Source: Mytilus galloprovincialis (taxonomy: Eukaryota > Mollusca > Bivalvia > Mytilida > Mytilidae). From it: 64,000 bases of DNA. The notes beneath the pieces are model-generated. The model was not told where the DNA came from and did not search any database. It saw nothing but the letters and a program-made list of their open reading frames with translations. Each line of letters begins with the position of its first letter. The stretch's first letter is position 1. Made by a program: the position numbers and the translations under genes. The stretch is taken from contig NC_134842.1 in the NCBI RefSeq assembly GCF_965363235.1, positions 8,397,112 to 8,461,111 of the forward strand, in the 5' to 3' direction. Shown piece after piece: positions 46,530 to 60,300 of this stretch.

Positions 46530-47465
46530 ATCAGTCGCCTCGCTGGTCCTTCTCCTGTACCTCAGTCGGGCTTGTAACATCAGCCGCCTCGCTGGTCCTT
46601 CTTCTGTACCTCAGTCGGGCTTGTAACATCAGCCGCCTGGCTGGTCCTTCTCCTGTACCTCAGTCGGGCTTGTAACATCAACCGCCTCGCTGGTCCTTCT
46701 CCTGTACCTCAGTCGGGCTTGTAACATCAGCCGCCTCGCTGGTCCTTCTCCTGTACCTCAGTCGGGTTTGTAACATCAGCCGCCTCGCTGGTCCTTCTCC
46801 TGTACCTCAGTCAGGCTTGTAACATCAGCTGCCTCGCTGGTCCTTCTCCTGTACCTCAGTCAGGTTTGTAACATCAGCCGCCTCGCTGGTCCTTCTCCTG
46901 TACCTCAGTCAGGCTTGTAACATCAGCTGCCTCGCTGGTCCTTCTCCTGTACCTCAGTCAGGCTTGTAACATCAGCCGCCTGGCTGGTCCTTCTCCTGTA
47001 CCTCAGTCAGGCTTGTAACATCAGCTGCCTCGCTGGTCCTTCTCCTGTACCTCAGTCAGGCTTGTAACATCAGCCGCCTGGCTGGTCCTTCTCCTGTACC
47101 TCAGTCAGGCATGTAACATCAGCCGCCTCACTTGTCCTTCTCCTGTACCTCAGTCAGGCTTGTAACATCAGCCGCCTCACTTGTCCTTCTCCTGTACCTC
47201 AGTCAGGCGTGTAACATCAGCAGCCTCACTTGTCCTTCTCCTGTACCTCAGTCGGGCTTGTAACATCAGCCGCCTCGCTGGTCCTTCTCCTGTACCTCAG
47301 TCAGGCTTGTAACATCAGCCGCCTGGCTGGTCCTTCTCCTTTACCTCAGTCGGGCTTGTAACATCAGCCGCCTCGCTTGTCCTTCTCCTGTACCTCAGTC
47401 GGGCTTGTAACATCAGCCGCCTCGCTGGTCCTTCTCCTGTACCTCAGTCGTGCTTGTAACATCAG
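46530..47465. repeat. Minisatellite, 49 bp unit, about 19 copies
   Basis: The unit is CCGCCTCGCTGGTCCTTCTC then CTGTACCTCAGTCGGGCTTG then TAACATCAG. Variants carry CTGCCTCG, CCGCCTGG, CCTCACTTG, TCAGGC for TCGGGC, and rare single changes. Variant types are clustered along the array, as expected of local amplification. Copy A has one unit at 14,229-14,283. The 49 bp period is not a multiple of three, so there is no coding meaning. Confidence 0.93.
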
Positions 47466-48397
47466 CTTTTTGATTTGTTTAATATGTTTGAGCTGTTGGT
47501 GTTGAGTTAGTTTTTTTGTTGTTGTCATTTTACTTTTACTCTTACGGTCCTACCTTCGAGTGTTCTTATACTTGTATAAGGAATTAGACGCGTATAGGTA
47601 TAGGTCAAATGTCATTTTTTCACTGTTTTTCACTTATAGACCGTCTTATCAACGATGCGTAGTGATATTTTGTTCGTTTCCGTAGCACTGTCCTTATGAC
47701 GAACACTGCTTTAAATAGTCTAGTTTCTGATGCATTTTACTTCAGGTACATCACTCAAATTATCCAAAACATCAGCTGTAGGTTCAAATGAAAACAATGT
47801 CCCTTGCGTTGAATAAAGTAACTTTTATTAATACTTTTCGAATCAAATCCTTAGTAGTATCACTAAAATTTTAATCGTATCATGGATATTTTTTACATCA
47901 TGCATGTTTTTATATATAAGATAATTGTTTGAAATGTTAGACTTACCATTATTGTTTTTTTACAAAATTATTTTCAATTAAGACCTGGCTGTGACAAAAA
48001 CGTGCTGCCGACTTCTTTTTTTTTTATCAAATATTGGTACATTTGTATCTATGGTCAGTTTAAGCAGTATTGTGTTGACATAAAATTTTACTGATATGGT
48101 CTAACTCTCAATAAGAGTCTGCTTAGATGAAATGCGCGTCAATCGTATACAATTTTAATTTTGGTACTGAATTTATGATGCAATTTTCACGCATAGTTGA
48201 GACATTTTTATTGGAATCTGAAGTTTCCCATAAAAATAAAATTGTAAAAATACCTAACTCCGAGGAAATTCAAAATGAAAAGTTTATGATCAAACGGCAA
48301 AATCCAAATCTAAAACACAGAGACTTATTACGATTACAATCATTTACAATATCATACATGGTACTTATTTAACTGCACCAAAAAGAAAAATAACAAA

Positions 48398-48510
48398 AAT
48401 ATCGAACCTCGAGGAAAAGTAAAAACGGAAATTCCCTGATCGAATGCATATATCAAAAGCTTAAACTCGTCAAACAAAAGGATAACAATTATAATATTCC
48501 TGGCTTCGTA
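48398..48510 (+). repeat. Interspersed repeat family 3
   Basis: ATCGAACCTCGAGGAAAAGT, then ATATATCAAAAGCTTAAACT and ACAATTATAATATTCCTGGC. Aligns to the family 3 copy at 15,640 in unit A, so it predates the duplication. Confidence 0.6.
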
Positions 48511-48835
48511 CGGACATTTTCTTTTGTAGAAAATATTGGATTAAAAATTGTTTTATGACAAACGTAATATGAATTTGAACATAAAAGAGATGGAGCCGTT
48601 TATGATTATTGACAGAATAAACAGGATAAAAGTTAGAACACGTGTCATTACGAACCTCTTTCGAATTATTTTTTCACTGTTTCAATACTTTCTGTTCTGT
48701 CTGATAAATCGGTTTCGAAGACAAATAGAAGTCACAAATGGACAATAGTTGTAATATTCATGACATTTTCGTAAATAGAAAATGGTGGATTAAACCTTGT
48801 GTTATAGCTAGCTTAACCTCTCCCTTGTTTAAAAG

Positions 48836-49047
48836 AGGGACGAAAGATACCAAAGGGACAGTCAAACTCATAAATTTAAAATAAACTGACAACGCCATGG
48901 CTAAAAATGAAAAAGACAAACAGACAAACAATAGTACACATGAAACATCATAGAAAACTAACGAATAAACAACACGAACCCCACCAAAAACTAGGGATGA
49001 TCTCAGGTGCTCTGGAAGTGTAAGCAGACCCTGCTCCACATGTGGCA
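48836..49047 (+). repeat. Interspersed repeat family 2
   Basis: GGGACGAAAGATACCAAAGG to CCTGCTCCACATGTGGCA, nearly identical to 63,188-63,404. Confidence 0.75.
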
Positions 49048-50073
49048 ACAATCGTGTTGCTTATGTGATAACCAGTCGAATAAAATTCTAAATTGTCTTA
49101 ACCTCCAAAAAGAGCGACATATGACGAGTCGACTAAGTAACCATAGATTTTGCAATATAGCTTGTTATCGAGGATTGTTTTAACTATAAATATGATTCGA
49201 GTAAGGTTTATATATCCTTTTAGCGAAATTATTAAATATCAAAATACTTTTTTTATTGAATCAAGAAAATTCAAGTCATGCCGATAGCAAGGCACTTTAG
49301 TCCGCCCATTGTGCTTCACTCCAGAGCTATGCGCCTGTACTAATGGAATTCTTAAACCCTTTCCCTTTCATGCATTTTAGACCTTTACTTATCGAAAATA
49401 CATTATCGAAGTTTAAATGAATACAGAATTCGCATCAATGGTCATACACATGCCATGTTGGGCTCAAATGAATGATAATTGGTAAAATATTTCAAAAAAT
49501 TAAGTTTGAAGATAATTCGTCATTTTGTCACGTGGTATATTTCCAAAAGTCACGTGACCGTTGGAGGAAAAGTGAAAAAATACGAAATCCTTGGGCAAAA
49601 AGTCACGCAGAGACATATTGGTGGGCTAATAGGGTCAGGTTTTGATGGAAACACAATGCCTCGAGTCTGTTGAAGCCATATAAGTTATCATAGTGGTATA
49701 AATAGACGCATAACGTGCTATAGGCTTTGAAATATCGATGTCCGTAACATTCAAAATAATTGATTTTAGACGCTCTTTTTGTCCGATTTCAAACTTGGAC
49801 CCTAGTTATTTGTCTAATTCGTTTTCAATCAATCAGCAACATAAACTTTGATTTTACAAGGGAAAATTCATTGAATTACCAATGCTAGCTTGATCTGGGA
49901 CACCCGTGACCGAGCCCGATGGAGCAAAGGGGGTAAAAAAGGGGGGGCAATTTTGCACACACACATTCTTTTAAAAAAAAATTCTTAGGTTTCCTTTTTG
50001 AAATTGAAAGTTAAGTAAAGTTAAGTTAAGTTCATTTACATTTACATTTAATATAGGAAATTATTTTTCCAAC

Positions 50074-50147
50074 TCCGGCAGTGAGATTCGAACTCTCAAT
50101 CTTAGCGCCTTGGGAGGGATCAGCGTACCCCTGCGCCACTGGCCTTG
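50074..50147 (-). repeat. tRNA-like sequence, probable SINE head or tRNA pseudogene
   Basis: On the minus strand there is an A-box-like TGGCGCAGGGGTA (plus 50,128-50,138 region) and a B-box-like GAGTTCGAATC (50,085-50,095). A perfect T-arm TGAGA/TCTCA surrounds GTTCGAA. D-stem GCG/CGC and part of an acceptor stem can be drawn, but the anticodon stem is poor. This fits a decayed tRNA or the RNA polymerase III promoter of a tRNA-derived SINE. It lies in a segment present only in copy B. Confidence 0.45.
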
Positions 50148-52737
50148 TAGTGTATTTATCGAAATTTAAGTACTTAAGTCTACTAATACGGAAGAAATTA
50201 AAAAAAATATATAAAGATTCTCACCTAGTTTGTTTTCTTTTTGGAATTAAGTGTTCAGATGATAATTGTTTGTTGCTAAATGCATGATTTTTACGCAAAT
50301 CTAGGAGAAATCCACTCTTTAAACTGTCATTTTTTCATTGAAATATACATGTTCCTTTATTCATACAAAAGCTTTTTCAACTTTAGTATACCGCAACACT
50401 TACGAGACCATGTTTTGTTACATCTATTTTAACTTTGCAAAAACAATTCAGAATATTTTAGCGGTTTTTGTCTCTTTTCTCATAATCTCTTTAAGAAATG
50501 ACTTCAGATTTTAGCGTAATTCAAGTTTGTGATTGCGCTGCTACACTAAAAATTACATTTGCAACTAGTGTACAAGTAAGAACTATTAGTTTAATACTAT
50601 TCTTCAAAAACTCACTGCACAGTTATTCAAAAAAGACATAAATCCTCTTAAAAGAGCAGTTTTCTTTGCACTTCTTTTTGAGAATATCCCTCAAAATTCG
50701 AAGAAAAATAAATGGTTTTTACAGAAAAATTACACATCAGTAAGGGGCGACTTTTTTATTAACTAATAATGATAGAGATTTGATGCATATTAAATCGCAT
50801 TGCTGGTTATCTGAGGATTAATTTGAGCCCTCAACCACATCTGTAAGTCAGAAAATGGCGATTAAACAAGTCTAAATGTCCCAAAAAAAACTTGAAATTG
50901 GTTTCACCGGTACGCTGTACCGGTGTTAAGTATATTATAAAGGACATATTGTAGATTTATTGACATTTGAACAATTGTAAACTACTTTTTTACTGTCTTT
51001 ATCTACTACTTTTGCAAGCAAAGTATATAAAGCGGATGATATACATTTGTATTTATATGTCAACTGTTGACCTGCATTGAAAGAATTACTATGACTTCAC
51101 GATTAAAAGCAATATAAACTCTTGTTTTACTTTACTTTATTATCTTTTAATTCTTTGTTTTTTTGGAGGCGATGGGGATAGGATATTGTAAAACTATGTT
51201 TAGATAGTTTGCCGAGAATGCAAACATTAATAATTATTTGCTTACAAATATTTTGATTTGAGCGTTACTGATGAAGGTAAATCCCGAACAGTGCTTCGGA
51301 CGCATGAAATTCAAAAAAAAATGCTGCGTCTTTACGTATTAATAAAAACAAATGTCTTCTTTTACATTTTTGAAAAAAGTTCCGTCTGGAAGATTGTCAT
51401 AGGCGACGCTTATGAACACAACCAAACAACCGTTAGGTATGACCTTACACAAACTAAATAATACAGAAGCAAATATATTGCAATATATGAGGATTTAAAA
51501 AATTGTTTTAGGATTGAAAGCAAATATAAAAATGTATAACTGCATAATACGTTCAGGCATTTAACTAATCTTATCAGAAAAAAAGACACCAAGTTACCAA
51601 GTTAATACAATATAAAATACAGTTTGTATCTGAAAGTGTGATGGGGGAAGACCTAGTTCCTAGCAATCGAGTCTCCTTATTTCGAAGCAATTACACCAGC
51701 TCTAACTAAAACAAAACATTTGAAAATTGTTATCAAAAGATAAATTTAATATACAAGTGTATTAGACATCTTATTCCAATATCAGTGGCTGTACACTTGA
51801 TGAAATGTCAACAATGACGGTAGAAACATTATTTAGTTACACGGTCTGTTGCAATGTTCACAGTAAATGTGATCGGTATAAATTTCAGAATATATGCATT
51901 TCGTACAAGTTAGAGGTTTAGCGCTTTAAAACCAGATTCAATTCACCAGTTTTTACATTTAAAAATGCCTGTATCAAGTCACATAAATATGCCAGGTATT
52001 CATATGAAAAAAAACATCAGGACTTTGTTATTGGGGTTTTAGTTTGTGATAATTTTGATTTATAGTCCACAAACGATAAGCTTTAACGATACGGAAACTT
52101 CTTTCATATACCATTTCGAAAATGCTCTGATTACCTATAGGATTGGGCAATCGAAGCTTAAGTATATCAATGTTTCGTCATCGGGTCAAGGCTTTTAATA
52201 TTTAAATAGCGTCCAATCAAAAAGATATAGATAACGATACCACCCATCCAGAGTACAAAAAGATATCATATAAGTATTACTGTCTACCCTGACATATTGC
52301 AATTTACCATATTTGTATGATAACATATTAGTATTTAATGTAAACTGAATAACTCAAGGTAAGAATTTAAGTTTAAAACACACTGTTTGGTGGTATAATA
52401 AAGAAATGTGTGTGTCAATTGTCATAACGATATTGTTATGTAAATCTTTATCCCATATACAAGTGTGTAACAAGGAAGTTTTTGTTTTTAAATGGAAGTC
52501 ATTTTATTTGTGAAGCTTTCTATCCGTCTTTTAGAGCATCGAGACAGGATTTGCAATTAAAGGCAAGGGTCTGGAATTTAATATCAATAATGATGTATTT
52601 ACTTATTGTTTAGACATTTAAAATCTAAATTGAAGAGTCAACCGTTACGTTTATGTTTATTGTGATCATTCAACCAGGCCAACGTGATACTCCATTGTAG
52701 ATTTATTGAGATATAAACAAGAATGTGTCCATAGTAC

Positions 52738-53480
52738 ACGGATGCCCCACTCCCATTATCATTTTCTATGTTAAGTGGACCGTGAAATTGGGATAAAACA
52801 TATAATTTGGCATTTAAATTAGAAAGATCATAACCTAAGGAACATGTGTACAAAGTTTCCAGTTGATTGGACTTCAACTAAATTTAAAACTACCTTGACC
52901 AAAAACTTTAACCTGAAACTTGCACTATCATTTTCTATGTTCAGTGGACCGTGAAATTGGGATCAAAAGTATGATTTGGCAATTAAATTAGAAAGATCAT
53001 ATCATAGTGTACATGTGTACTAAGTCTTAAGTTGTTTGGACTACAACTTCATCAACAACTACCTTGACCAAAAACTTTAACCTGAAACTTGCACTATCAT
53101 TTTCTATGTTCAGTGGACTGTGAAATTGGGGTCAAAAGTCTAATTTGGCAATTAAATTAGAAAGATCATATCATAGTGAACATGTGTACTAAGTTTGAAG
53201 TTGATTGGACTTCAAAGAAATCAAAAACTACCTTGACCAAAAACTTTAACCTGAAACTTGCACTATCATTTTCTATGTTCAGTGGACCGTGAAATTGGGG
53301 TCAAAAGTCTAATTTGGCAATTAAATTAGAAAGATCATATCATAGTGAACATGTGTACTAAGTTTGAAGTTGATTGGACTTCAACTTCATCATAAACTAC
53401 CTTGACCAAAAACTTTAACCTGAACGAACGAACGGACGGAAGGACGGACAGACGGAAGGACGGACGGACGCACGCACAGA
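52738..53480. repeat. ~169 bp tandem repeat, about 4 copies, with GGAC-rich tail
   Basis: Units contain CACTATCATTTTCTATGTTC, AGTGGACCGTGAAATTGGG, AATTTGGCAATTAAATTAGA, AAGATCATATCATAGTGAAC and CCTTGACCAAAAACTTTAAC. Anchors are at about 52,923, 53,091 and 53,260, with a more diverged first unit near 52,756. The array ends in a GGAC/GGAA microsatellite (about 53,424-53,475) followed by CAGACCAGAAAACAT. This block followed by a GGACGGAC tail is a pattern I recognise from other bivalve sequences. Confidence 0.8.
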
Positions 53481-54099
53481 CCAGAAAACATGGAAAAGAA
53501 AAGGTAAATGAATAAGCAATAAGTGGTAACAGGAAGTTAAATCATTCTTAAACAAAACTTTTATCTTTTATCTTTTGAGGCTAAGTATTTGTATGCCGAA
53601 ATGTTAACAACGTCCGAACAAGTTTTTATAGTACAAATTTAATAAAAACAAGGGTATGTGATATTATTGTCGATGAGACAAATATCTACGTCAGACCAAA
53701 AGACAAGGAAGTATACAATTTCAGATGATTTTTTTCGTGATGCATAAACATCATATACAAAAAACGCCCGGGGTTATGCAAAAGTAGATCAATGCAGATG
53801 CAGATGAACAATTTTTGACACCAACCAAAGACAACCACGAAGAGATGAGCACTTTATGTTCTTCTTGTCTTAATCATATTTATGTCCTACTTTACTAGTT
53901 TGTCACATAACCAAATGGCACGGATTGTTTTTTGAAATAAGCATGATGATAGGTGACATAATTTGGTCTGAGATTGCCTACCCTTCTAGATGAAATGAGA
54001 TTATAACTGATTTTAGTAAGGTCATTCATAAGTGTTTTGTTGAGTTTTCTAGAATCATTACATTTTCCAAGTGTTATACAATGTCCACTTGTTTTACAG

Positions 54100-54327
54100 G
54101 TATGGAAGATATGCCAAGGGAAATGACTATTGAAGAAATTTGCTTCTTACGAATAGTTCATTTACTATTTCAAGTCGCAAGACTAGCTGTGAGGGATACA
54201 TTCAACATTGAATTCCACCCAACAAAGTTGAAAACTGAACTCAATCGTAATTATAAGGTATTAGATGATTTGCGGAAGAAACACATCATTGAGAGACGTC
54301 AATGGGAATTGATGTTCCCTATTTCAG
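54100..54327 (+). CDS. HEPN exon 1, copy B
   Basis: Acceptor GTTTTACAG|GTATGG, donor ATTTCAG|GTATAT. The ATG is at 54,102. It reads MEDMPREMTIEEICFLRIVH and DTFNIEFHPTKLKTEL, ending RRQWELMFPIS. The first residues are one codon shorter than in copy A. Confidence 0.85.
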
Positions 54328-57300
54328 GTATATGTTTATTATAACAACTTGCCAGGAGTGCAGATTTTGTTTTCACAATTCACAATTTAATTTACATACA
54401 TAGGAACTGGACACAAAAAAAACTTGCTTCACCATGAAGTATGTTTTTAATTTGTTACTTTTACAAGTTTATCAACTAAATAGTAATAAATAATAAATTT
54501 ACCTTGTTCATGTATATCGGTCGTCTTTCGCCATCTTGGAGTGAAAATTGCAGAACAAAATCGGTCAATGGTGCAAATATGTGAGAAGTTTAAATTATTC
54601 CTTAGGTTTTTTTTTTGTGTTTTACAAATGCAACATTATTTTTGTTTTATTCATTTCGTTTCCATATTAGAGTGAAATAAATCAGGCTATGTAAATTTTA
54701 GAAATGAATGTGTATATGGATTTACTTATTTTATTATTCATTTAAAAATGATCAGTCCCGTGACCTCAATTTTTATTTTTCATTTTTGAAAACACATTAT
54801 AAGAACTATCTACTCATCTTTTTTTTATAAAGTTGTATTGTTGCCAGAAGCCGGATCATTAAATTTTACATTCAGATATATTAATGTTCTTCCATTACCA
54901 ATCTTTTCAGATTGGATTCCATTAATATATGCCCCAAGGACTAAAAATTAAAGAAACGACCAACATGACTTTCTCCGCCTCGTTTTTAGACTTGTACCTC
55001 GAATTTGACATACGCGATCATCTGAGGCGATTTGAATATTGAAATTATAAATCCTTTTTTAATTACTAGTCGGATTTCAGTCTAGTTGTGATTTTTGGGT
55101 TTTTTTTTACATGTAGCTTACTATGCAAACTTGTTTCTGCTCACTGTCAGAGGCCTACAATGATTTCACTTTTTGTCATTTGGTATCTGGTGGAGAGTTG
55201 TCTCATTGGCAATCATACAGCAACTGCTTTCTTTTTTCATATTAAGACTGTAATCAAGTCTTAAGCAGGCAAACTGAAAGGGAATAGTAGTACCTTTAAT
55301 AAATAGCATTTTCCTTCAAAAAAACAATTACACTTACGAAAAAATCAATAAGATATTTCAAAAGATAATATGTAGCTAGTCATTTGAAATATTTATTATA
55401 TATTGTGCACCTTTTTTCGCTTTTATGTGGCAGGAGCTATTTTGTATAGTTGGCTGTTTCAAAAATTATGATAGAATGTAGCTATGCAGTGTTGAATGCT
55501 GGTCCCGATCGCACCTTAAATTGATAGGAATAAAATAATTAAATTCTTTCACTTCAATAATAATAGGATATACAAAACTTGAATTAACCAAATGCAGAAG
55601 GGAGCTTTAAATAACACTTATTCAAAATAAAAAGGGGAAAACTTTAGGCCAGATGGAAAATATACTCGCTTGTTAATAGTATGAAATAAAACGTATATAA
55701 CAGTGGTATTGGTTTGATAACTATTTAATAAAAACAAATTAGTTAAAAATCTGATTTTTTTTAAATATTGTAACATTTCACTTATTCACATTTATATGTT
55801 GCTGAGTCTCACATATTTTAGAATCCCTCTTTTTACAATACTTTAGGGCCCACCGTCTGCTATAGTTTCATTGATTACATTTTGCATTAGTTCAAAAAAA
55901 AATCTGCTTATTAACATTTGAACCACCTAGTGGGTTTACCATTCTGTACATGATTAACTCTCTTGACAAATTTCATATAAATTGCTATTTATACATAGAT
56001 ATAATTCAAGGTATCGATATTATTCTTCTGAAGTGTGTAGCGATATTACGAAAATACTTTGTACGTAAATTAAGTTTGCTATTCAATCAAAAAGTAATGA
56101 AAAACGAATAATACTATTTATAACATATTGTATTCCAGTGTTATGGCCATCTATTGAAACATTTAAACATTTTATTGAAACATTTTATGTCACTAAAGGC
56201 CTCACACGAGGCATGATAGTACAAAAATGTAACAAATAAGAAATAATACATGAACAAACATATTTACAAATGCATGAATAAATGGGAAGGTAAATATCAT
56301 TTGTAAATTGACTTTACAATTTTACAACACTTGGCTAAGCCAACAAGAACAAATTTATCTTTGCTGTTCATTAGATTAGAGAAACTCATAGTATTTTTAA
56401 TTTTACAAATATCTGCAGGCAAAAATTTCAGCCGTGCTGCATTAAAGAAAGTACAATCATATATGTAATGAAACTCATCTCCTAGCACATTTATGTTACA
56501 TAAATCACATATTCTTTCTAATCTATCAATGCTATAAAATCTAGCACATGCAATAGGTAACCTATGACTACTGCACTTTTATTTACACAAATTCATTCTT
56601 AGATCAAAAGGCAATGTAGTTAAATAATCTTCAAAACCAAACTCAGACTTGTACATTCTATAATGTAAACATTTTGACGTATTAAATATCTGAGCCTTCC
56701 ATTCATTTACAAACAAATTGTGGTAATACTGTTTCACATTTGTATCTATATATTGATTATTCCAGGCATTAATGAAACCACATCCAGATAATATATCTGT
56801 TACACAATTAAACCACTTAGAGTGGTATACATTACCAGAATCAAGTTTATATAGGGGTAAATTCAGTAAAAAATCTCCCATTGACTTAAATGCTAATCTA
56901 TGTGTGGAAATAAATTTATACCTGATTTACCTTTAGAAATTAAAATCTTTCATATATCATTCATGAAAGTACAAATGTAGCCCTATCTTTTGCAACAATA
57001 AAAACATAGGGTCATGCGGCATTTTTGGGCATTCACATGGCCTTGTTTACAAACAATGTAGATTCGCACTGAATTCCTATACTGACCCCCAATACTTTTC
57101 AACCCTGAAGGGGAAAAAATTAGTACATTCAGCATATATTTTTTATTTGTTTTCAACTCTAGTTTTGATCCATCTACCAAAAAATATTTATTACAAACAT
57201 TATCTGCCAATCAGATTAGCATATAACTTCAGTGTTATACAGAAAGCTCTCCCCTAAATGGGCGGTCCCTGATGACGTATATTTATTTACTGAATTTACC

Positions 57301-60300
57301 CCTATATGGGACTTTTTTACTTCTTTTCCAACTTTTTTTGTAATAAACATGTAATGTATCCAATTTTCAAGTTCCAGTTTTAATACAACCTTCATAAATG
57401 CTGAATTTGTAAAGATAGAGCAAAATTTATACTACAGCCCATACTGTGGCCAATGTATATTTGGTATATAAAGTTGCACATTGACTGTTTTTAAAAGAAT
57501 GGTGTAAAATACTATGTTTAATAAATATGAATTGTTTTCTGTGTTTGCTTTGACTAGTATTGCAAGTACATCTAGAAACTAAAGTCTTGGTGTACTCTTA
57601 GTTAGTTTTTTCCTTATATGGAAGTTTTTGGTTAAATACCATGAAAAGACCACAAAAAGACTTTTCAAAGGCTTTTTTCAGCAGTTTTATACCAAATAAA
57701 ACAACAATTATGTTTCATTATACTAAATCTGTGTTTTAATTACTTGTAAATTTCACAAAATGTCATTGACAATCACTCTGCAGAAATTCCTGTTACCCCA
57801 ACATCAGGATGGGTTCTTCGCCAAAACTAGACAGCTAGAACTGAAGTAGAAAAAACGGCCAAATATAAAAAAAATAAGATTAGGTATGACCAAACTTTAC
57901 ATTTGGGAGATTGAAGTAACAATTTAGAATATTTAAAAGCAAATTATTAAAAATAAAAATCCAATTACAAACATTTCAACACTTGCTTCATGGATGAAGG
58001 ACCTGTAATCATGAAAACTTGTCTAGTATATTCTTTCAATAAAGAAACGGAAGACGTTGTGTAAAAATAAATGAATACCTTCATGCGGTCAGATTAGTCG
58101 AATGTTAAAATACTAGAAAAGTGCTTATTTACCACTTGTTCTACAACTTAACATGGGGAACACAGCTAAAAAAAATACTATGTCAAAGGGAGGTAATCCA
58201 TTTTTTTTCATATGATTTCATACATTATGAGGAGAAATATGTGCAAAATGTTATGTAAATGGGGAGAATATTTATGCCTTTCATTGATATCATAACTCTC
58301 AATTGTAAATTCTATTAATTCTTTCAATCTGGACACAAAAACTGATTTTTACAATATACTTCATGCTTCTCTCACAGTACACTGAGTTCATCCTGGATAG
58401 CCGCAGTTAAAGATAGAAATTTGTGTAAAAAACAGCTTTAAATGGTTGGTTCCAAAATCCTTCCATTACATTAACATTTACAGGAAATGAGTTTTGTGAT
58501 TATTGTGTGGACTTGGACAAGTACAGTGAAAAAGCCCATATTTTCCTATAGGGGTAAATTCAGTAAAAAAAATCTCTCATTGACTTTAATGCTAATCTAT
58601 GTGTGGAAATAAATTTATACCTGATTTACCTTTAGAAATTAAAATCTTTCATATATCATTCATGAAAGTACAAATGTACCCCTATCTTTTGCAACAATAA
58701 AAACATAGGGTCATGCGGCATTTTTGGGCATTCACATGGCCTTGTTTACAAACAATGTATATTCGCACTGAATTCCTATACTGACCCCCATTACTTTTCA
58801 ACCCTGAAGGGGAAAAAATTAGTACATTCAGCATATATTTTTTATTTTTTTTTAAACTCTAGTTTTGATCCATCTACCAAAAAATATTTATTACAAACAT
58901 TATCTGCCAATCAGAAGAGCATATAACTTCAGTGTTATACAGAAAGCTCTCCCCTAAATGGGCGGTCCCTGATGACGTATATTTATTTACTGAATTTACC
59001 CCTATAGCATTTCAGACAGTAAAGTGCGAGAACTTTTCTCTTTTTTTCCACACTCACTCATCCTCTTCGTGCCTGTCAGCACATAAGGTCTCAACCAGTA
59101 CTCGCCACATTTGCTTGTCTTTTGTCTTCTTTTCGATCTCCTTCCAGGTTTTCCCAAGGTCCTTCATCTCTGATTCTATCGTTCTGCGCCAGGTCTCTTT
59201 TGGCCTCCCTCTTTTCCGTCTACCATCAGGTGTCTCAAAGCAATCTTGGTGATATCCTCATTTCCTTTTCTCTATACGTGGCCAATCCAACGCCATCTCT
59301 TCCTTTTAATATCTGTCTCAATACAACACTGATTTTCTTTTTTGCCAGTAACAATATTATATGATGCACATCATGTAAGAGTTACCTGCCTTATATTTTT
59401 TTAATTATATAAATGCATTCATGTCTGACCGTTCAATGCAGGATAGTTTAGTCTGTTCCCCATCGAAATAGTATAAATACACTGTAAATTATGTTTTTGG
59501 GGATTGAAATCATAGCAAATTGTAAATAACACACTTTTGTAATTACACCAAATCGACTCTTTTGAATTACTTACCCTAAAAAATAACGAACTCCGATGAA
59601 AATTCAAAAAGGAAAGTCCCTAATCAAATGGCCAATTCAAAAGCTCAAACACACCAAACGAATCGTTAACAACTGTCATATTCCTGACTTTGTACAGCCA
59701 TTTTCTACATATGAAAAAGGTGAGCTAAACCTTGTTTTAAAGCTAGTTAAACCTCTCACTTGTATGACAGTCGCATCAAATTCCATTATATTGACAACGA
59801 TGTGTGAACAAAAATAACATAGATAATAGGTACACATATAAAAAATAGAAGTACAGTGGTCAACATCGTGTTATAGTCTTAAGCATTATAAAAACAAACA
59901 AATATGTAACAAGAAATCACAAAATGGTACATAAACCAACCATATTAGCAAAAGTTAATAACAAGAATACACAAATTTACAATAGAACAATAACACAATG
60001 AGAATTATAAGTACAGGGCCACGTCATTTATGTATCATAGTTACAAAAATCATATAAACAAAGCACATTAGCAAATATGAAAGATTATCATAGAATTATA
60101 ATAGTACAATAACACAATGAAGGGATATACAAGTACCGAGCCACGTCAAATGGATATCAATAAAAACAGACTAAGCAGTAAAAGTAATACACATTAAGAA
60201 AGAATAAAATATTAATAAAACATGTTGTTAAGATGATAAACAACACCCATAATCTATAAAGAGAGATTATTTGACATTCCCCTTGTTTATCAACTTTCTG

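Larger units (their letters stand above)
37959..54099. other. Upstream/intergenic DNA between HCP copy B and HEPN copy B
   Basis: About 16 kb with no recognised gene. It is the counterpart of 3,136-20,883 with many copy-specific changes: an insertion at 38,281-39,606, a loss of the equivalent of 4,548-7,268, extra sequence at 41,093-43,250, a loss of the equivalent of 9,839-13,450, a minisatellite at 46,530-47,465, and extra sequence at about 49,360-50,930 with a tRNA-like element. Confidence 0.6.

Noticed and set aside
57303..58550. The two ~450 bp direct repeats as LTRs of a retrotransposon
   Set aside because: They have 17 bp inverted termini with TATA flanks, no TG...CA ends, and the interior lacks gag/pol, a primer-binding site or a polypurine tract. 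Two TIR elements fit better.
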